A DNA stretch of 7,622 bases from Aliarcobacter butzleri (GTDB lineage: Bacteria > Campylobacterota > Campylobacteria > Campylobacterales > Arcobacteraceae): positions 1 through 7,622 of the forward strand of contig JAAYJJ010000008.1 in NCBI GenBank assembly GCA_012522985.1, in the 5' to 3' direction. A program made the position numbers and the translations under genes. Of this stretch, positions 5,712 through 7,622 are shown piece after piece; position 1 is the stretch's first letter, and each line of letters opens with the position of its first letter. The notes beneath the pieces are model-generated. The model was not told the DNA's origin. It ran no database searches and was given only the letters and a program-made list of their open reading frames with translations.

Positions 5712-6542
5712 ATGAAAAACAGTAAAGAAAAATATTTTATATCACTTTTTAGTAAAAATTCAAAACATATAGGTGATGATGGAGCTGTAATAGGTAAGTG
5801 GGTTTATACTCAAGATGCATTTTTTGAAAATGTACACTTTAAAAAGGAGTGGTTAAGCCTAAAACAAATAGCAAATAAGGCAATGCTTATTAATATAAGT
5901 GATGCAATAGCTATGAATGCAGTACCAAAATATGCACTTTTAACTGTAGCAATACCTAAAAGCTATAGTAAAAAAGATTTAAAAAAGCTTTCAAAAGGCT
6001 TTTTGAAGTGTGCTAAAAAATATAATATCTCTATAATAGGTGGAGATACTATATCAAATGAAAAACTTGATATCTCTATAACGCTTATATCAAAAACAAA
6101 AAAACCTATATATAGAAGTGGTGCTAAAGTAGGGGATTTGATGGCTTATAGTGGAAGTTTAGGAAGTGTAAAAGAGGATCTTTTAAAGCTATTTAATGGA
6201 AAAACGATAGATAAAAACTCTAAATTTATCAAACCACGTTTGCGAGATGGGTTTTTTTATGAGGCTTCAAAATATATAAATAGCTCACTAGATATCTCTG
6301 ATGGACTTTTTTTTGAGCTTGAAAGAATAAGTAAAGCTTCAAATATAGGATATGAGTTTATTGATGGATTTGATAATAAAATAGCCTGTAGTGGTGAGGA
6401 GTATGAGTTGCTTTTTAGTTTTGAAGAGAAAAATTTAGAGTTAATAGAAAAAATAGCAAAAAAGCATAATGTTAAAATAAATATTTTTGCAAAAGCTATA
6501 AAAGGAAGCTTTAAAAACACTTGTAAAGAGCATCATTTTTAA
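5712..6542 (+). CDS. thiL: Thiamine-monophosphate kinase
   Basis: A 276-residue cytoplasmic enzyme that phosphorylates thiamine monophosphate to thiamine diphosphate with ATP. Family motifs run in order: IGDDGAV (20-26, GDD metal/ATP loop), TQDAFFENVHF (33-43), NISDAIAMNAVP (61-72), IIGGDT (108-113), YRSGAKVGD, LDISDGL and SGEEYELLFSF. It is shorter than E. coli ThiL (about 325 residues), mainly in the C-terminal half, as I would expect for this phylum. The chosen ATG gives the normal spacing to the GDD motif. No Shine-Dalgarno sequence precedes it and a -10 box ends only 7 bases upstream, so the transcript may be leaderless. It is divergent from the cluster-less SdhB/SdhE-like gene and followed by a methyltransferase gene. 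Confidence 0.92.
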   Translation: MKNSKEKYFISLFSKNSKHIGDDGAVIGKWVYTQDAFFENVHFKKEWLSLKQIANKAMLINISDAIAMNAVPKYALLTVAIPKSYSKKDLKKLSKGFLKCAKKYNISIIGGDTISNEKLDISITLISKTKKPIYRSGAKVGDLMAYSGSLGSVKEDLLKLFNGKTIDKNSKFIKPRLRDGFFYEASKYINSSLDISDGLFFELERISKASNIGYEFIDGFDNKIACSGEEYELLFSFEEKNLELIEKIAKKHNVKINIFAKAIKGSFKNTCKEHHF

Positions 6543-6544
6543 TA

Positions 6545-6567
6545 AAACATTACATTTTGCAATGTTT
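6545..6567. terminator. Hairpin after thiL, weak terminator or operator
   Basis: AAACATT (6545-6551) and AATGTTT (6561-6567) are exact reverse complements around a 9-base loop. The loop repeats ACATT, so a tighter pairing of ACATT (6552-6556) with AATGT (6561-6565) is also possible. No T-run follows, so termination would be inefficient. The element lies upstream of the methyltransferase promoter and could instead serve that gene. Confidence 0.3.
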
Positions 6568-6588
6568 AATGGGTAGTATAAAAAACTA

Positions 6589-6597
6589 TGTTATTAT
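6589..6597 (+). promoter_or_regulatory. Probable extended -10 box of the DNA methyltransferase gene
   Basis: TGTTATTAT (TG at 6589-6590, TATTAT at 6592-6597) fits an extended -10 and lies 20 bases before the ATG at 6618. Transcription would start near 6604, just ahead of AGGAGG (6608-6613). No -35 is evident. Confidence 0.4.
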
Positions 6598-6617
6598 TTG
6601 AAAAATTAGGAGGCAAT

Positions 6618-7622
6618 ATGACTAAGAAGATTGATAATAGTACTTTTACTCAAAAAAGCTTATTTGATATTGCAAATAAACCAAAAAACAGTACTTTAAA
6701 AGCAATAGATCTTTTTGCTGGAATTGGTGGTATTCGCTTAGGGTTTCAAGAGGCTTTTGGAAAAAATATAGAGTTTGTTTTTGCTAGTGAGATAGATAAG
6801 TTTGCACAGCAAACTTATTATGCAAACTTTGGTGAGATGCCAAATGGTGATATAACCAAAATAGATGAAAAAGATATACCATCACATGATATTATACTAG
6901 CGGGTTTTCCATGTCAAGCTTTTAGTATTGCTGGACTTCGTAAAGGTTTTGAAGATACTCGTGGGACACTTTTTTTTGATGTAGCAAGAATTGCAGCATA
7001 TCATAAACCAAGAATAATATTTTTAGAAAATGTAAAAGGCTTTGTAAATCATGATAAAGGTAATACTTTTAAAGTTGTAAAGCAAACCTTGGAAGATCTA
7101 GGATATAAAGTATACTCACAAGTTCTTAATGCCAAAGATTTTGGTGTGCCACAAAATAGAGAGAGGATTTATATTGTAGCATTTTTGGAAGATGTTGAGT
7201 TTGAGTTTCCTAGGCCTTTAAAGAAAGATATTTGTTTGGGTGATATTTTAGATAAAGATATAGATGGAAAATATACAATTTCGGATAGACTTTGGGCAGG
7301 ACATCAAAGAAGAAAAGAGGAGCATAAAGCAAAAGGAAATGGTTTTGGATACTCTTTATTTAATAATAATTCAAAATATACAAGCACAATAAGTGCAAGA
7401 TATTACAAAGATGGTTCAGAAATTTTAATTGAACAGAAAAATACAAATCCAAGAAAACTAACTCCTAGAGAAGCTTGTAGACTACAAGGATTTCCAAATA
7501 GTTTTAAAATTGTTACAAGTGATACACAAAGTTATAAGCAGTTTGGAAATAGTGTTTGTGTTCCAGTTATTAGTACAATTTCAAAAAAAATAGCAGAAAA
7601 AATAATTAAGGAAAAAAATGAA
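6618..7622 (+). CDS. C5-cytosine-specific DNA methyltransferase, 3' end beyond window
   Basis: The frame is open for 335 codons up to the right edge without a stop; the stop must lie just outside, since the final motif is already passed. The protein transfers a methyl group from S-adenosylmethionine to carbon 5 of cytosine in a specific DNA site. Motifs occur in order: I, DLFAGIGG (31-38); IV, GFPCQAFS (96-103) with catalytic Cys99; VI, FLENVKG (135-141); VIII, QNRERI (179-184); IX, TPREACRLQGFP; and X, QFGNSVCVPV. The target-recognition region contains AKGNGFGY and ARYYKDGSEIL, which resemble E. coli Dcm from memory, hinting at a CCWGG-like or related site, but specificity cannot be read. 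AGGAGG (6608-6613) is a strong ribosome site 4 bases before the ATG. A restriction partner may follow outside the window. An orphan methyltransferase is the alternative. Confidence 0.95.
   Translation, partial: MTKKIDNSTFTQKSLFDIANKPKNSTLKAIDLFAGIGGIRLGFQEAFGKNIEFVFASEIDKFAQQTYYANFGEMPNGDITKIDEKDIPSHDIILAGFPCQAFSIAGLRKGFEDTRGTLFFDVARIAAYHKPRIIFLENVKGFVNHDKGNTFKVVKQTLEDLGYKVYSQVLNAKDFGVPQNRERIYIVAFLEDVEFEFPRPLKKDICLGDILDKDIDGKYTISDRLWAGHQRRKEEHKAKGNGFGYSLFNNNSKYTSTISARYYKDGSEILIEQKNTNPRKLTPREACRLQGFPNSFKIVTSDTQSYKQFGNSVCVPVISTISKKIAEKIIKEKNE

Noticed and set aside
6257..6520. 87-codon minus-strand frame within thiL
   Set aside because: It is antisense to conserved thiL codons and shows no family features; its Phe/Ser/Leu-rich translation is a by-product of Lys/Glu-rich coding on the other strand.

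Overview
The window looks like a chromosomal segment of a low-GC Campylobacterota (epsilonproteobacterium) of the Arcobacter/Sulfurimonas kind. This rests on the very AT-rich, A/T-ending codon use, the promoters that show a -10 box but no obvious -35, and a type-E succinate dehydrogenase/fumarate reductase set (flavoprotein, iron-sulfur protein and an HdrB-like CCG protein in place of a haem membrane anchor). The genus is inferred from style and family content, not proven.

Layout. Positions 1-371 (+) hold the 3' end of a DUF455/COG2833 ferritin-like protein. It converges on a one-iron superoxide reductase (420-806, -), with a 13-bp perfect hairpin between them. Next comes a tight three-gene minus-strand operon, transcribed from right to left: sdhA (2760-4475), sdhB (1777-2748) and the CCG-domain subunit (902-1768). 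It has a probable promoter at 4506-4511 and a hairpin at its end (858-882). Upstream on the same strand is a 349-residue ORF (4610-5659). Divergent from that, on the plus strand, are thiL (5712-6542) and a C5-cytosine DNA methyltransferase (6618 to the right edge, stop not reached).

Main result. The 4610-5659 protein appears to be a chimera of its neighbours. Residues 1 to about 190 follow SdhB, and about 193-349 follow the second half of the CCG subunit. Every cysteine that binds a cluster in those two proteins is absent, either substituted or deleted. The reading frame is intact and has its own promoter and Shine-Dalgarno sequence, so it looks like a maintained cluster-less mimic of the SdhB-SdhE electron-transfer arm rather than a decayed gene. 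I know of no assigned function.

How the genes fit together. SdhABE would pass electrons between succinate/fumarate and the quinone pool. SdhA has no Tat signal, which points to a cytoplasmic enzyme and not the periplasmic methylmenaquinol:fumarate reductase (MfrABE) of Wolinella and Campylobacter. The cluster-less paralogue just upstream suggests a role in assembly, regulation or docking of that complex. The superoxide reductase would remove superoxide made by such redox enzymes. thiL belongs to thiamine diphosphate synthesis. The methyltransferase is probably an accessory gene, perhaps half of a restriction-modification system continuing outside the window.

No gene-free stretch exceeds 300 bases. 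The longest gaps are 807-901 and 4476-4609 (promoters and hairpins), and 6543-6617. I saw no tRNA, rRNA, insertion sequence or CRISPR.
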